Shown here piece after piece: positions 36,270-44,537 of a stretch of DNA of 64,000 nt. This DNA comes from an uncultured Tateyamaria sp. Lineage in GTDB: Bacteria > Pseudomonadota > Alphaproteobacteria > Rhodobacterales > Rhodobacteraceae. Position 1 is the first letter of the stretch. The number at the start of each line of letters is the position of its first letter. The stretch covers positions 459,813-523,812 of the forward strand of contig NZ_CANLVZ010000001.1 in the NCBI RefSeq assembly GCF_947494755.1. Reading direction: 5' to 3'. The notes under the pieces were generated by a model. That model saw nothing but the letters and a program-made list of their open reading frames with translations, made no database searches and was not told where the DNA came from. The translations under genes were made by a program, and so were the position numbers.

Positions 36270-36427
36270 TGCTCAGCCCAGAAGCGACGCGCCGGATCCA
36301 GCGCCCCAATCCGTTCATAGGTGTTCAACAGGCGCGCCAAAGCCCCTGTATTGGCATGAATGTAGCGCCGGGCGCGCCGCAATGCCCGGGCGCGACGTCG
36401 TGCGGCATAATCAATCTCGTGGTCCAT
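36266..36427 (-). CDS. Small arginine-rich protein, 53 residues
   Basis: The reading frame MDHEIDYAARRRARALRRAR continues to a TGA that is shared with the TTG start of the RHH gene. A GCAGGTG stretch precedes the ATG. It is very basic at the N-terminal half (nine arginines within residues 10-21) and ends ALDPARRFWAEH. Nothing is known about it; the overlap with its neighbour and the position between DUF4169 and RHH genes are the main reasons to accept it. No homologous family is recognised. Confidence 0.55.
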   Translation of the reverse strand: MDHEIDYAARRRARALRRARRYIHANTGALARLLNTYERIGALDPARRFWAEH

Positions 36428-36477
36428 AAAGACACCTGCTCGTCGTAATCAGCGCCAAACATGGCCGCCTATTATGG

Positions 36478-36687
36478 CTATTCAATGCCATCATCTGATC
36501 CGTTCGGGGGCGTTTGCAGGGCTTTACCGTCGAAAATGCGCGTCACGCGGGAGTTTTCGCCTTTGGCGCGCATTTTCTGATCTTTGGTCAGCCCGAACCG
36601 CACCGCATTCGCGTCCGCCTGCGCCTTTGCGGTCGTGCGGGCGCGGGCCTTGCGGATTTTGTTCAGGTTGACGGGCTGATCGCTCAT
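36478..36687 (-). CDS. DUF4169 family protein
   Basis: A 69-residue basic protein, MSDQPVNLNKIRKARARTTAKAQ, with the DUF4169 pattern (VNLNKxRKxRAR, NAVRFGLTKDQK). It starts seven bases after the fumC stop and is surely cotranscribed with fumC. Function unknown; the strongly helical basic sequence might bind nucleic acid. Confidence 0.82.
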   Translation of the reverse strand: MSDQPVNLNKIRKARARTTAKAQADANAVRFGLTKDQKMRAKGENSRVTRIFDGKALQTPPNGSDDGIE

Positions 36688-36694
36688 GGGCGGC

Positions 36695-38086
36695 TCACGT
36701 GGGTCCAATCATGTTTTCGGGGCGCACCACGCGGTTGAACGTTTCCTCATCCACAAAGCCGAGGGCAATCGCCTCTTCCAGCAGGGTGGTGCCGTTCTTG
36801 TGCGCGGTCTTGGCGACCTTGGTGGCGTTGTCATAGCCGATTTCGGGCGCAAGGGCCGTGACCAGCATCAGGGATTCACGCATCAGCTTGTCGATACGCA
36901 CCTCGTCCGCTTGCAGCCCGTCCACCAGATTGTCGGTAAAGGCCGAGGCCGCATCGCCTAACAATTGCATGGATTGCAGCACGTTATAGGCCATCATGGG
37001 CTTGTAGACGTTCAACTCGAAATGCCCTTGTGAACCCGCAAAGCCGACAGCCGCGTCATTGCCCATCACGTGCGCGCAAACCTGGGTCAACGCCTCGCAT
37101 TGGGTCGGGTTGACCTTGCCCGGCATGATGGACGAGCCGGGTTCGTTCTCGGGCAACACCAACTCGCCCAGACCACAGCGCGGGCCTGATCCAAGCAGGC
37201 GGATGTCATTGGCGATCTTGAACAGCGACGCAGCAACCGTCTTCAGTGCGCCTGATATTTCGACCATAGCGTCGTGGGCGGCCAGCGCCTCGAACTTGTT
37301 GGGTGCCGTGACAAAGGGCAGGTCGGTGATGTCGGCCATATGGGCCGCAACCGCCTCGGCCCAGCCCACTTGGGTGTTGAGGCCCGTGCCCACAGCCGTG
37401 CCACCCTGGGCCAGCTCGTAAATGCGGCCAAGCGCGTCCTTCACGCGCTGGATGCCCATTGCGACCTGATGGGTGTAGCCGGAAAATTCCTGACTGAGCG
37501 TCAGGGGGGTGGCGTCCTGCGTGTGCGTGCGGCCGATCTTGATGATGCCGTCAAAGGCCTCGACCTTGGACTGCAGCGCGGCGTGCAGCTTTTCGAGCCC
37601 CGGCAACAGCACATCGCGTGCCGTCATCGCGGTCGATATGTGCATGGCCGTCGGGAAGGTGTCGTTGGAGGACTGGCCCATGTTGCAGTGATCGTTGGGG
37701 TGGACGGGGTCTTTCGATCCGATCACGCCGCCCAGAATTTCGATGGCACGGTTTGCGATGACTTCATTGGCGTTCATATTCGACTGGGTGCCGGACCCGG
37801 TCTGCCATACCACAAGCGGAAAGTTGTCGTCGAACTTGCCTGCGACCACTTCGCCCGCCGCTTCGATGATGGCGTCCGCAAGGCGCGCCTCCAGCGTGCC
37901 CTGAGCCTTGTTCTGCATCGCGCAGGCTTTCTTGATCACCCCAAGGGCGCGCACGATGGGCAGGGGCTGTTTTTCCCAGCCAATCGGAAAGTTCATGATC
38001 GAACGTTGGGTTTGGGCGCCCCAGTATTTGTCGGCCGGAACCTCAAGCGGTCCAAAGCTGTCGGATTCGGTGCGGGTCTCGGCCAT
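36695..38086 (-). CDS. fumC: Fumarate hydratase class II
   Basis: The 463-residue enzyme starts [28 protein letters not shown] behind AAGGAG. The family signature [15 protein letters not shown] is present together with [33 protein letters not shown] and TGLNT. Class II fumarases are iron-free tetramers that interconvert fumarate and malate in the TCA cycle. It leads a minus-strand block with DUF4169, the 53-residue gene and the RHH gene. Confidence 0.96.
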   Translation of the reverse strand: MAETRTESDSFGPLEVPADKYWGAQTQRSIMNFPIGWEKQPLPIVRALGVIKKACAMQNKAQGTLEARLADAIIEAAGEVVAGKFDDNFPLVVWQTGSGTQSNMNANEVIANRAIEILGGVIGSKDPVHPNDHCNMGQSSNDTFPTAMHISTAMTARDVLLPGLEKLHAALQSKVEAFDGIIKIGRTHTQDATPLTLSQEFSGYTHQVAMGIQRVKDALGRIYELAQGGTAVGTGLNTQVGWAEAVAAHMADITDLPFVTAPNKFEALAAHDAMVEISGALKTVAASLFKIANDIRLLGSGPRCGLGELVLPENEPGSSIMPGKVNPTQCEALTQVCAHVMGNDAAVGFAGSQGHFELNVYKPMMAYNVLQSMQLLGDAASAFTDNLVDGLQADEVRIDKLMRESLMLVTALAPEIGYDNATKVAKTAHKNGTTLLEEAIALGFVDEETFNRVVRPENMIGPT

Positions 38087-38269
38087 GGGCGGCTCCTTGC
38101 TGGTATATGTTGTCGCCTCTAGCATGTACCGAGGCTACGCGGCGTAAACAAGCGCAGCGCGGGGTTGCTGCAATGCGGGCACATGGATGTGATGCAAAAC
38201 ACGTGTAAGTTAACGATTGAGTACCTATATTGAGCCTAGAAAGATGCGCGCAACCAAGGAAATCAGCCC

Positions 38270-38839
38270 ATGAACACCACCCGCACCGCCACATGGCCGG
38301 TCTTGCGCCCGATGATCGGGGCCTTGATGGCGCTGAGCGTCGCGCTGCTCTTGCTGGCAGGGCAGGCTAGGGCGGAGTTGGACGCGTTTTACGGCAGCTA
38401 TGCAGGCTCGGCCGAAGTGACCGCGCTGGATGGCAGTAAAATTCCGCGCGACATGAGCGTCGTGATTTCGGGCACAAAGGCCGGATTTCAGGTGCAATGG
38501 ACCTCCGTGACCTATCGCCCTGACGGAAGCACCAAAGAAAAATCCTATACCATCGATTTTGTCCCGAGCGACCGCGAAGCTGTCTATGCCGCCGCGCAAA
38601 AGAAGAACGTGTTCGGGCATGAGGTGCAGCTTGATCCGATGAAAGGCGAACCCTATGTCTGGGCGCGCGTTTCGGGGCAAACCTTGACGGTGTATTCGCT
38701 GTTTGTCGGCGCGGATGGGGGCTATAGCCTGCAACAATATGACCGGACGCTGGCCGAGGGCGGCTTGCAATTGCGCTTTCAGACCATTCGGGATGGGGCC
38801 ATTCAACGCGCGGTCGAGACGTTTCTGACCAAAAGCTAG
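38270..38839 (+). CDS. Secreted conserved hypothetical protein
   Basis: The 189-residue protein has a signal peptide with hydrophobic core ALMALSVALLLLAG and an ARA cleavage site before ELDAFYGSYAGSAEV. The mature part is rich in beta strands (FQVQWTSVTYRPDGSTKEKSY, LTVYSLFVGADGGYSLQQYD), suggesting a lipocalin- or barrel-like periplasmic protein. AAGGA precedes the ATG. It ends four bases before the convergent sspB stop. No function is recognised. Confidence 0.75.
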   Translation: MNTTRTATWPVLRPMIGALMALSVALLLLAGQARAELDAFYGSYAGSAEVTALDGSKIPRDMSVVISGTKAGFQVQWTSVTYRPDGSTKEKSYTIDFVPSDREAVYAAAQKKNVFGHEVQLDPMKGEPYVWARVSGQTLTVYSLFVGADGGYSLQQYDRTLAEGGLQLRFQTIRDGAIQRAVETFLTKS

Positions 38840-38842
38840 AAG

Positions 38843-39346
38843 TTACTTGCGGAAACTGTCGAGAGAGACGACTTCGGCGTCCTTGCCCGTTTCCGTGTCC
38901 TTGGTGTCGGCATCCACGTCCTTTGGGGCGGATGTCGCATGGCTTGGCATGATCTCGGGCGGTGTGGTGACAGCGGCATCGTCGCCGTCCTCGTCCTGCG
39001 ATTCAAAGCGCAGCCCGAATTCCACCGATGGGTCCACAAAGGTCTTGATCGCGTCGTAAGGGATATAAAGCGGCTCTGGCGCATCCCCGAAGTTCAGCGT
39101 CACGGCAAACCCTTCGACACCCACGTCCAGCTTATCATACCAGTGCTGCATCACGACCGTCATTTCGCCGGGGTAGCGATCACTCAGCCAGTCCGCCAGT
39201 TCGGCATCCGGGTGGCTGGTGTCAAAGGTGATGAAAAAGTGGTGCGAGCCGGGCAGCCCATTGTCTGCCACGTCGAGCAATACCTTGCGAATGAGACCGC
39301 GCATGGCCTCATGCATCAGGTTGCCGTAATCTATGCTCCGGCTCAT
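38843..39346 (-). CDS. sspB: SspB-family ClpXP adaptor (alphaproteobacterial type)
   Basis: The 167-residue protein MSRSIDYGNLMHEAMRGLIRKVL has the SspB fold (FFITFDTSHPDAELADWLSDRYPGEMTVVMQHWYD, FAVTLNFGDAPEPLYIPYDAIKTFVDPSVEFGL), an acidic linker and a C-terminal ClpX-binding peptide ending VVSLDSFRK. GAGGAG precedes the start. SspB delivers ssrA-tagged proteins to ClpXP. The tmRNA gene that writes this tag is only 3 kb away on the same strand. Confidence 0.92.
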   Translation of the reverse strand: MSRSIDYGNLMHEAMRGLIRKVLLDVADNGLPGSHHFFITFDTSHPDAELADWLSDRYPGEMTVVMQHWYDKLDVGVEGFAVTLNFGDAPEPLYIPYDAIKTFVDPSVEFGLRFESQDEDGDDAAVTTPPEIMPSHATSAPKDVDADTKDTETGKDAEVVSLDSFRK

Positions 39347-39423
39347 GGCGCTCCTCATGGGTTACATCTCCACCATATCCCAATTTATCGCCGTGAAAAG
39401 AGGGGCGCGCGCAATGAGGCGGA

Positions 39424-40674
39424 TTAAGTGAGCCCGTTCAGCGATATCGCGCAACCAAGCACCGCCATAAGCGCCAGAACCAACAGCAAAGGCAGCCTCG
39501 CGCCCAGCATCAGGACGCCTGCGAGACCCGTCAGGATCAATGCCCAAAAGTTGAGCGTGTCAATATCTGGGATCGGCAACGCGAGCCCGGGCATGGTCGC
39601 CACCTCGCCAAACAGCACGTGCAACGCAAACCAGACCGACAGGTTCAAAATAACGCCGACCACGGCCGCCGTGATGGCCGCCAGGGCCGCCGCCAGCCGA
39701 GGGCGCGCCGCGATCTGGTCGAGGTATGGGCCCGCCGCGAAAATCCACAAGAAACACGGCGTGAAGGTGACCCACAGCGCCACGCCCCCCGCGATAACCG
39801 CCATGCCAAGACCGCCCTGCGCATAGCCTGCCAGCAGGGCCACAAATTGCGTCACTAGGATCAGCGGGCCCGGCGTGGTTTCAGCGAGCCCCAGAGCGTC
39901 GATCATCTGCCCGGTGCTGATCCAGCCGAACTCCTGCACCACCGTTTGGGTCATATAGGCGAGCACCGCATAGGCCCCGCCAAAGGTGACCACCGCCAGC
40001 TTGGAGAAGAACAGCGCGACCTCAAGCAGAAAGGCTTGATCCGCGATCCATAGCAGCGCCACGGGGCTGGCCCAGATCGCCCCCCAAGTCGCAATTATCC
40101 GGGGCGTGTTGGTGCGTGCGGGGGCACCGGGCACGGCCGGGGTCTGAGGCGGGGTTGAGAGAGATCCAAACAGCCCGGCTGCAATCACGATGAGGGGAAA
40201 CGGCACCCCGAAGGCAAAGAGGGCAATGAAAGCAAGCCCGGCCAACATCCACGCAGCGGCCCCCTTCAACGCCTTTGTGCCAAGGCGTAGCAGTGCTTGC
40301 AGCACCACCACGATCACCGCAGCTTTGACCCCCAGAAATGCGGCCTGCACCAAAGGCAGATTGCCGAAATGGACGTATCCGATGGCAAGGCCAAATATCA
40401 CGCAGGCTCCGGGCATGACAAACAGCAAACCGGCGAGCAGTCCGCCCGCCACGCCGCGCAGCCGCCAGCCCGCATAGGTGGCCAGCTGCATCGCTTCGGG
40501 GCCAGGCAACAACATGCACAGCGACAGGGCGCGCAGATACTCCGCCTCAGTCAGCCACTTTTCGCGGCTGACAAGGGCGTCGTGCATCAACGCGATCTGA
40601 GCAGCGGGGCCGCCAAACGACAGCAAGCCGATCCGGCCAAACACGCGGGTCATGTGGGTCCAATCGGGCTGCAT
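39424..40674 (-). CDS. chrA: Chromate efflux transporter ChrA
   Basis: A 416-residue membrane protein of the long, two-domain CHR family. Both halves carry the family signature: FGRIGLLSFGGPAAQIALM with LLPGPEAMQLATYAG in the first, FSKLAVVTFGGAYAVLAYM with ETTPGPLILVTQFVALLAGY in the second. ChrA exports chromate, with sulfate as its structural analogue. The start ATG shares a base with the upstream chrB-like stop (TAATG), and GAGGTG lies before it. Confidence 0.93.
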   Translation of the reverse strand: MQPDWTHMTRVFGRIGLLSFGGPAAQIALMHDALVSREKWLTEAEYLRALSLCMLLPGPEAMQLATYAGWRLRGVAGGLLAGLLFVMPGACVIFGLAIGYVHFGNLPLVQAAFLGVKAAVIVVVLQALLRLGTKALKGAAAWMLAGLAFIALFAFGVPFPLIVIAAGLFGSLSTPPQTPAVPGAPARTNTPRIIATWGAIWASPVALLWIADQAFLLEVALFFSKLAVVTFGGAYAVLAYMTQTVVQEFGWISTGQMIDALGLAETTPGPLILVTQFVALLAGYAQGGLGMAVIAGGVALWVTFTPCFLWIFAAGPYLDQIAARPRLAAALAAITAAVVGVILNLSVWFALHVLFGEVATMPGLALPIPDIDTLNFWALILTGLAGVLMLGARLPLLLVLALMAVLGCAISLNGLT

Positions 40675-41426
40675 TATGTCACCTCGCGCAACGCAGTGAG
40701 GTGCGCGGCCCATGCAGTGTCAAGAATGGGCAAGGCGGCGGCGCATGCGGTTTCGGGCCGGTCGCATTGCGCTCCTGCGGCTTTCAGCAAGGGCAACCAA
40801 CCGGGCGTTCCCTTATCTATTTCAGTCAGGAATGCCGATAACGAGGGATGATCAAGGCCGAAGCGCGTGCAAAACGCGGCCAGCGAGGTAAGGCTGGGCG
40901 CGGTTGCACCAAAGCGCATCGCGACCTCGTCGCACATGGCGGACGGGACCCACATCACGGTGGCGGCAGCATCAAACCAGCGGTAGATGACCCAAGCGGC
41001 CACGGTCGCGGCGTTTGAGTTGGCGGGCAACACCCATGGAGCGTCAATTTCGGGGTGCGCGTTCAGCGCGATGCGGGGCAGGTCGCGGGCCGCCCAATTC
41101 TGGTTGCCACCTTCAAGAGCGCGCGCCGCGATCCCTTGGGCGCGCAGCAGCGCCGCCGCCCCATGGCTGAGTTTCAACCCCTTTTGGCAGATCACAACCA
41201 CTGGTCCCGGTGCCGGTCTGCAGCCGGCCCAGTCCTGAATGTCAAGATGCGAGACATGGCGCGCGCCTGGCACCCGCCACGGATCGGCGGCGATATCTTC
41301 GGGAATACAAACGTCAATCAGGGTAGGGGCTTGTGGTGTGGCAAGCGTGCGCATCACATCATCAGCGGAAATCGTGAGGGTCTGGTCCAATGGAGCATCC
41401 TTTGAGCATAACAAAAGATGCGACAT
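40674..41426 (-). CDS. ChrB-like protein with N-terminal rhodanese domain
   Basis: A 250-residue protein. The N-terminal half is a rhodanese-like domain (LIDVCIPEDIAADPWRVPGARHVSH, active-site C80 in VVVICQKGLKLSHGAAALL, ALEGGNQNW). The C-terminal half (VIYRWFDAAATVMWVPSAMCDEVAMRFGA) matches the ChrB C-terminal domain. ChrB proteins control or support chromate resistance and are cotranscribed with chrA, as here. A TTG start at about residue 13 behind AAAGGATG is an alternative to the ATG chosen. Confidence 0.85.
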   Translation of the reverse strand: MSHLLLCSKDAPLDQTLTISADDVMRTLATPQAPTLIDVCIPEDIAADPWRVPGARHVSHLDIQDWAGCRPAPGPVVVICQKGLKLSHGAAALLRAQGIAARALEGGNQNWAARDLPRIALNAHPEIDAPWVLPANSNAATVAAWVIYRWFDAAATVMWVPSAMCDEVAMRFGATAPSLTSLAAFCTRFGLDHPSLSAFLTEIDKGTPGWLPLLKAAGAQCDRPETACAAALPILDTAWAAHLTALREVT

Positions 41427-41516
41427 TTGGGCCAAGGCGTTCCTGCGGCCTGATGGGGCAGTCGCGATTGGCCCCATGGGCAATGGGTATTGTGGCGACC
41501 GCGCGGCGTCAAGCCT

Positions 41517-41984
41517 TCAGGTGAGGCGATTGCCGCCCATCAGCAAGGGATAGACATCGGCTGGCAATTGGCCAAGCTGTTCGAAAAAGCGCAGCATATC
41601 GAACTGGGGATAGCTTTCGACCAGCACGCCGTCGGCTTGGCGTGACATGATCTGTTGATAGACGACCACAGCTTTGCCATCCGTGCGCGATGTGCATGAA
41701 ACCTCGAGAAAGGCCGAGGCCCAATCACCGCTGTCGATGGCGTGGATGAACCGCACCTTGATATCGCGAACGAGCCGGTTGAGGATCAGCATCCACTCGC
41801 GCACCTCGCTCACATCAACGGCCCGGTCCGCGACAAGTATGGACTGCGTCGAGGCGGGCGCAAAATAGTCGTCGATTCGATCAAATTGGGCCTTTTCCCA
41901 TATCTCGGTATAAAAGGCGCGCAGGATCTCGGACGTTTTCTTAGCCCGTGTTGCACCGCGTTGATATGGCTCGGACAAGGTCAA
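41517..41984 (-). CDS. NTF2/SnoaL-like protein, second of a tandem pair
   Basis: A 155-residue alpha+beta protein of the NTF2-like fold: SEILRAFYTEIWEKAQFDRIDDYFAP at the N-terminus, then sheets ending in QFDMLRFFEQLGQLPADVYPLLMGGNRLT. The C-terminal block is shared with the upstream neighbour (SLFEQLGLLPEDAMAIMLSGNRLN), so the two are tandem paralogues. Start overlaps the upstream stop by four bases. Members include polyketide cyclases and ester isomerases, but most have unknown roles. Confidence 0.75.
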   Translation of the reverse strand: MTLSEPYQRGATRAKKTSEILRAFYTEIWEKAQFDRIDDYFAPASTQSILVADRAVDVSEVREWMLILNRLVRDIKVRFIHAIDSGDWASAFLEVSCTSRTDGKAVVVYQQIMSRQADGVLVESYPQFDMLRFFEQLGQLPADVYPLLMGGNRLT

Positions 41985-42409
41985 TTGAGGCGATTTCCGC
42001 TGAGCATGATGGCCATCGCATCCTCAGGCAGGAGGCCAAGTTGTTCAAACAGCGACAGGGAATCCACACCGCTGTTGATCTGCACCATTTGCCCGCCCTC
42101 AAACCGGGCTATGATCTGGTTGAACACATGGACGGGCGCGCCGGTTTCGGCGGACTGGCTCTTGATTTCGACCAACGCAGACAGCCAGTCATCCTGCTCC
42201 ACCACAATCGGGTAGGACACCTGAATCGGACCCAGCAATTCCCGCACCATGCTGACCAATTCGGTGAAGTCATCCGCATCAAAGGGCATATCGCCCATAA
42301 TCCCCCGCGTGCGCGCATCCGGCGCCATCACCCGCGGGATTGCTGTCAGATCGCCCTTGACCCAGATATCCTCAAAATAGGTTTGTAGCGTTTCGAGCTT
42401 TTGCGGCAT
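41981..42409 (-). CDS. NTF2/SnoaL-like protein, first of a tandem pair
   Basis: A 142-residue NTF2-like protein, MPQKLETLQTYFEDIWVKGDLTAI, with a start seven codons inside the longest frame. It shares the closing motif GGNRL/SGNRL and the LFEQLG-LP-D pattern with the next gene. SnoaL-like domains bind small hydrophobic ligands. The pair lies between the ssrA gene and the chr genes, and nothing in the context suggests a substrate. Confidence 0.75.
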   Translation of the reverse strand: MPQKLETLQTYFEDIWVKGDLTAIPRVMAPDARTRGIMGDMPFDADDFTELVSMVRELLGPIQVSYPIVVEQDDWLSALVEIKSQSAETGAPVHVFNQIIARFEGGQMVQINSGVDSLSLFEQLGLLPEDAMAIMLSGNRLN

Positions 42410-42477
42410 GTGACGCCCTTCCGCGACCATCCAATGGACTTCGGATGTAGCAAGGCGGTCTTAACAACCTCTGAAGG

Positions 42478-42799
42478 GGGGTGGAAAAGTGCAGGCTTCT
42501 GTTGCCAGGTGCCTGCGAACCCCGCCTTACGCTGCTAGGCGCAAGGACTTAAGTTTCAATGTTAGTAACAGCTTACGCTGCGACTGCCATTGGAGCACGA
42601 TTGTCATTTGCAATTGTACAAGTTTCGCCGGTAACGGTGGCAGACAGCCGAGACAAAGCAAACCCCTTTAGACGTCCGTCGATCCTATTTCGACCCCATG
42701 GTCCCCCAAATGAAGGGATGTTTGGTGGAGTCGCCGGGTACCGCCCCCGGGTCCGATCCGCTTATTACGAGCGCGTTTATGTCCATAGTCCCGAAGGAC
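42478..42799 (-). ncRNA. ssrA: Two-piece (permuted) transfer-messenger RNA
   Basis: On the minus strand the acceptor piece ends in GGACCCGGGGGCGGTACCCG followed by GCGACTCCACCA, its CCA at 42723-42725. After a 25-base spacer the coding piece begins GGGGTCGAAATAGGATCGAC at 42697. CGACTCC pairs with GGGGTCG to make the acceptor stem (one G-U). AGGATCGACGG is the conserved tmRNA 5' region. The resume codon GCA is at 42611-42609 and the tag reads ANDNRAPMAVAA then TAA at 42575-42573. A later hairpin, CCTTGCGC / GCGTAAGG, belongs to the coding piece. The 3' limit is approximate. The tag's AVAA end fits ClpXP and SspB recognition. Confidence 0.93.
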
Positions 42800-42805
42800 A
42801 ATCGC

Positions 42806-42834
42806 AATATAGGCGCATGGGGTGCCGGTTGCAA
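42806..42834 (-). promoter_or_regulatory. Promoter of ssrA
   Basis: On the minus strand TTGCAA and TATATT are spaced 17 bp, with the -10 ending about seven bases before the expected RNA start at the GTCCTTCGGGAC hairpin. Confidence 0.7.
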
Positions 42835-42926
42835 TCTGCTGGTGACTTTTTCGGAGCGACAGCTCTCAGTTCATGTTATACATAAGAATTGGCGCATAAA
42901 CATCTGCATATAAACGATATACTGCC

Positions 42927-43319
42927 CTAAAGAGATGAGTAGGCGGCAGTCATCACAACCTGCCCACCGATATTGATAGCAAGGGCAACAGCGGCCACAG
43001 CCACTTCACTGGCAAAGAAAATCCATTTGAGCCGGGTTTGGCCGTCCAGGATCAGCGAGGTTAACCGCCCCAGCCCTCCGCCAGCCCAGATGAAGCCGAT
43101 CGTGGCAAACGCCGCCGGTGTGTGCAGGATCAGTGCCCCGATCCCGGCGACCACAAACAGCGCCCCCGATGCTGCCCGCACTTCGGATCGGCCCATGGTC
43201 GAGCCGCCATCCTTGAGGTCCACCGTGTCCATCGTGTAGCGCGGCGCGAGCCAGCCCAGTGCGCCAAAGCCGATAGTGAGCACCACAAGCGCGTAGTTGA
43301 TGAGAGTGATCCAGTCCAT
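42927..43319 (-). CDS. DUF4345-like membrane protein
   Basis: A 130-residue protein with four hydrophobic segments, beginning MDWITLINYALVVLTIGFGALGWLAPRYTMDTVDL. The motif GWLAPRYT...GGSTMGRSEVRAASGALFVVAG is nearly repeated in the next gene upstream, so these are tandem paralogues of the DUF4345 type. Inner-membrane location is predicted; function unknown. It is the last gene of the minus-strand series that begins with the FadR-type regulator. Confidence 0.78.
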   Translation of the reverse strand: MDWITLINYALVVLTIGFGALGWLAPRYTMDTVDLKDGGSTMGRSEVRAASGALFVVAGIGALILHTPAAFATIGFIWAGGGLGRLTSLILDGQTRLKWIFFASEVAVAAVALAINIGGQVVMTAAYSSL

Positions 43320-43377
43320 GGGCGGGCGCTCCGGGCGAGGTGCATTTCACCGCCCAACGCGCAACCTTGGAATTGGT

Positions 43378-43728
43378 TCAAAGATTGGCGGCGATGAACC
43401 AAGCGGCCAGCGCCGCCTCGATCCCACCAAACAGCATCACTTTGGCAAATGGCGGCTTGTCGAGCGCCAGCGACACAGCCCGACCCAAAGCCGCTCCGGC
43501 AAAGGCAAAGCCGATCATGCCATAGCCCAAGGGATGATCAAGCCACAGCGCCCCAAGCCCGGCCACCACGAACAAGCCGCCGACGCTTGCGCGCAGCTCG
43601 CTCAGCCCCATGGTGCTGTGGGTTGTGGTCAGATCGAGCGCACCGGCGGTGTAGCGCGGCGCGAGAAATCCGAACAGCCCGAAGCCGATGGTTAGCAGGC
43701 AGGCGATGATGTTGAGCGTGTCAGTCAT
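43378..43728 (-). CDS. DUF4345-like membrane protein
   Basis: A 116-residue, four-segment membrane protein, MTDTLNIIACLLTIGFGLFGFLAPRYTAGALDL, with STMGLSELRASVGGLFVVAGLGAL. It is about half identical by eye to the following gene over FGFLAPRYT and the SELRAS-G-LFVVAG stretch. Function unknown. It lies 42 bases downstream of the acyltransferase gene on the same strand. Confidence 0.78.
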   Translation of the reverse strand: MTDTLNIIACLLTIGFGLFGFLAPRYTAGALDLTTTHSTMGLSELRASVGGLFVVAGLGALWLDHPLGYGMIGFAFAGAALGRAVSLALDKPPFAKVMLFGGIEAALAAWFIAANL

Positions 43729-43770
43729 GCCACGCAGGTAGAGCCCGCGCCGCTCTTTGACAAGCGCGCC

Positions 43771-44523
43771 TCACAGATCATCCGTGATAGGCGTGTTCAG
43801 CAACTCTTCGAGCCGCGCGTTGAAGGCGGGCAGGGGGAGATCCGGGTCCAGATCGGTCAGCGGGGTGATGGCGACGCTGACATGGCGGCGCCCCTTTGTG
43901 CGCCCCAGAAAGCTCCAGAACAGATCATGGGTGGCGCGCTGGAACTGCCCCAACCCGTCAAGCCGCAGCAGGACGACGGGTGTGTCGGGCTTGCTGCGCA
44001 ATATGTCATGCAACCCTGACAGCCCCGGCGCGATGATTTCTTGCGGTTGGCGCCGGGCCATGCCCGCAGGAAACAGCAGCACGCAGTTGCCGTTGTCCAG
44101 CACGCGGTGGATCACCCGCAAGGTCTGTTGTTTTCGCGCCGCACGCCGCTCATCGGGCCAGGATTTAGGCGAACTCATTGGAATGGCAGACCCGATCCAC
44201 ATCGGCAGCCACTGCATCCAGTGGTAATATTCGTCGTAATGGACTGTCGGGCGGATCCGCTTGGTCGAATACAGGATTGCCGAAATGAGGGGCCCGTCAT
44301 GGCGGCTCACGTGGGTGGCAAGGATCAGCGTGCCGTGGTCGGTTTGCAGCAGGTGCTTGCCCGAACAACTGACGTTGTAAAACAGCGCGTAGTAGCTGCG
44401 GATCAGGATGAACAGCGTGTGGCGCACCCATTTGCCAACTGTGGCGTCGATCAGGCGGAGCATGAGCCTCATTTCGGGTTGCGTCGGTTGGCCCACCCTC
44501 TCGGTCTGGTTGCGCAGCGTCAA
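43771..44523 (-). CDS. Lysophospholipid acyltransferase family protein (PlsC-like)
   Basis: A 250-residue protein with the acyltransferase H-x4-D motif in THVSRHDGPLIS and a FPAGMARR segment in place of the usual FPEGTRS. It has one hydrophobic stretch (LFILIRSYYALF). The family transfers acyl groups to glycerol phosphates or other acceptors at the inner membrane. The unusual FPAG glycine/alanine change means the acceptor may differ from lysophosphatidate. It begins 14 bases after the membrane-protein gene and so appears to be the fourth gene of the regulator-mtoX transcript. Confidence 0.78.
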   Translation of the reverse strand: MTLRNQTERVGQPTQPEMRLMLRLIDATVGKWVRHTLFILIRSYYALFYNVSCSGKHLLQTDHGTLILATHVSRHDGPLISAILYSTKRIRPTVHYDEYYHWMQWLPMWIGSAIPMSSPKSWPDERRAARKQQTLRVIHRVLDNGNCVLLFPAGMARRQPQEIIAPGLSGLHDILRSKPDTPVVLLRLDGLGQFQRATHDLFWSFLGRTKGRRHVSVAITPLTDLDPDLPLPAFNARLEELLNTPITDDL

Positions 44524-44537
44524 TGCCTATTTGAACG

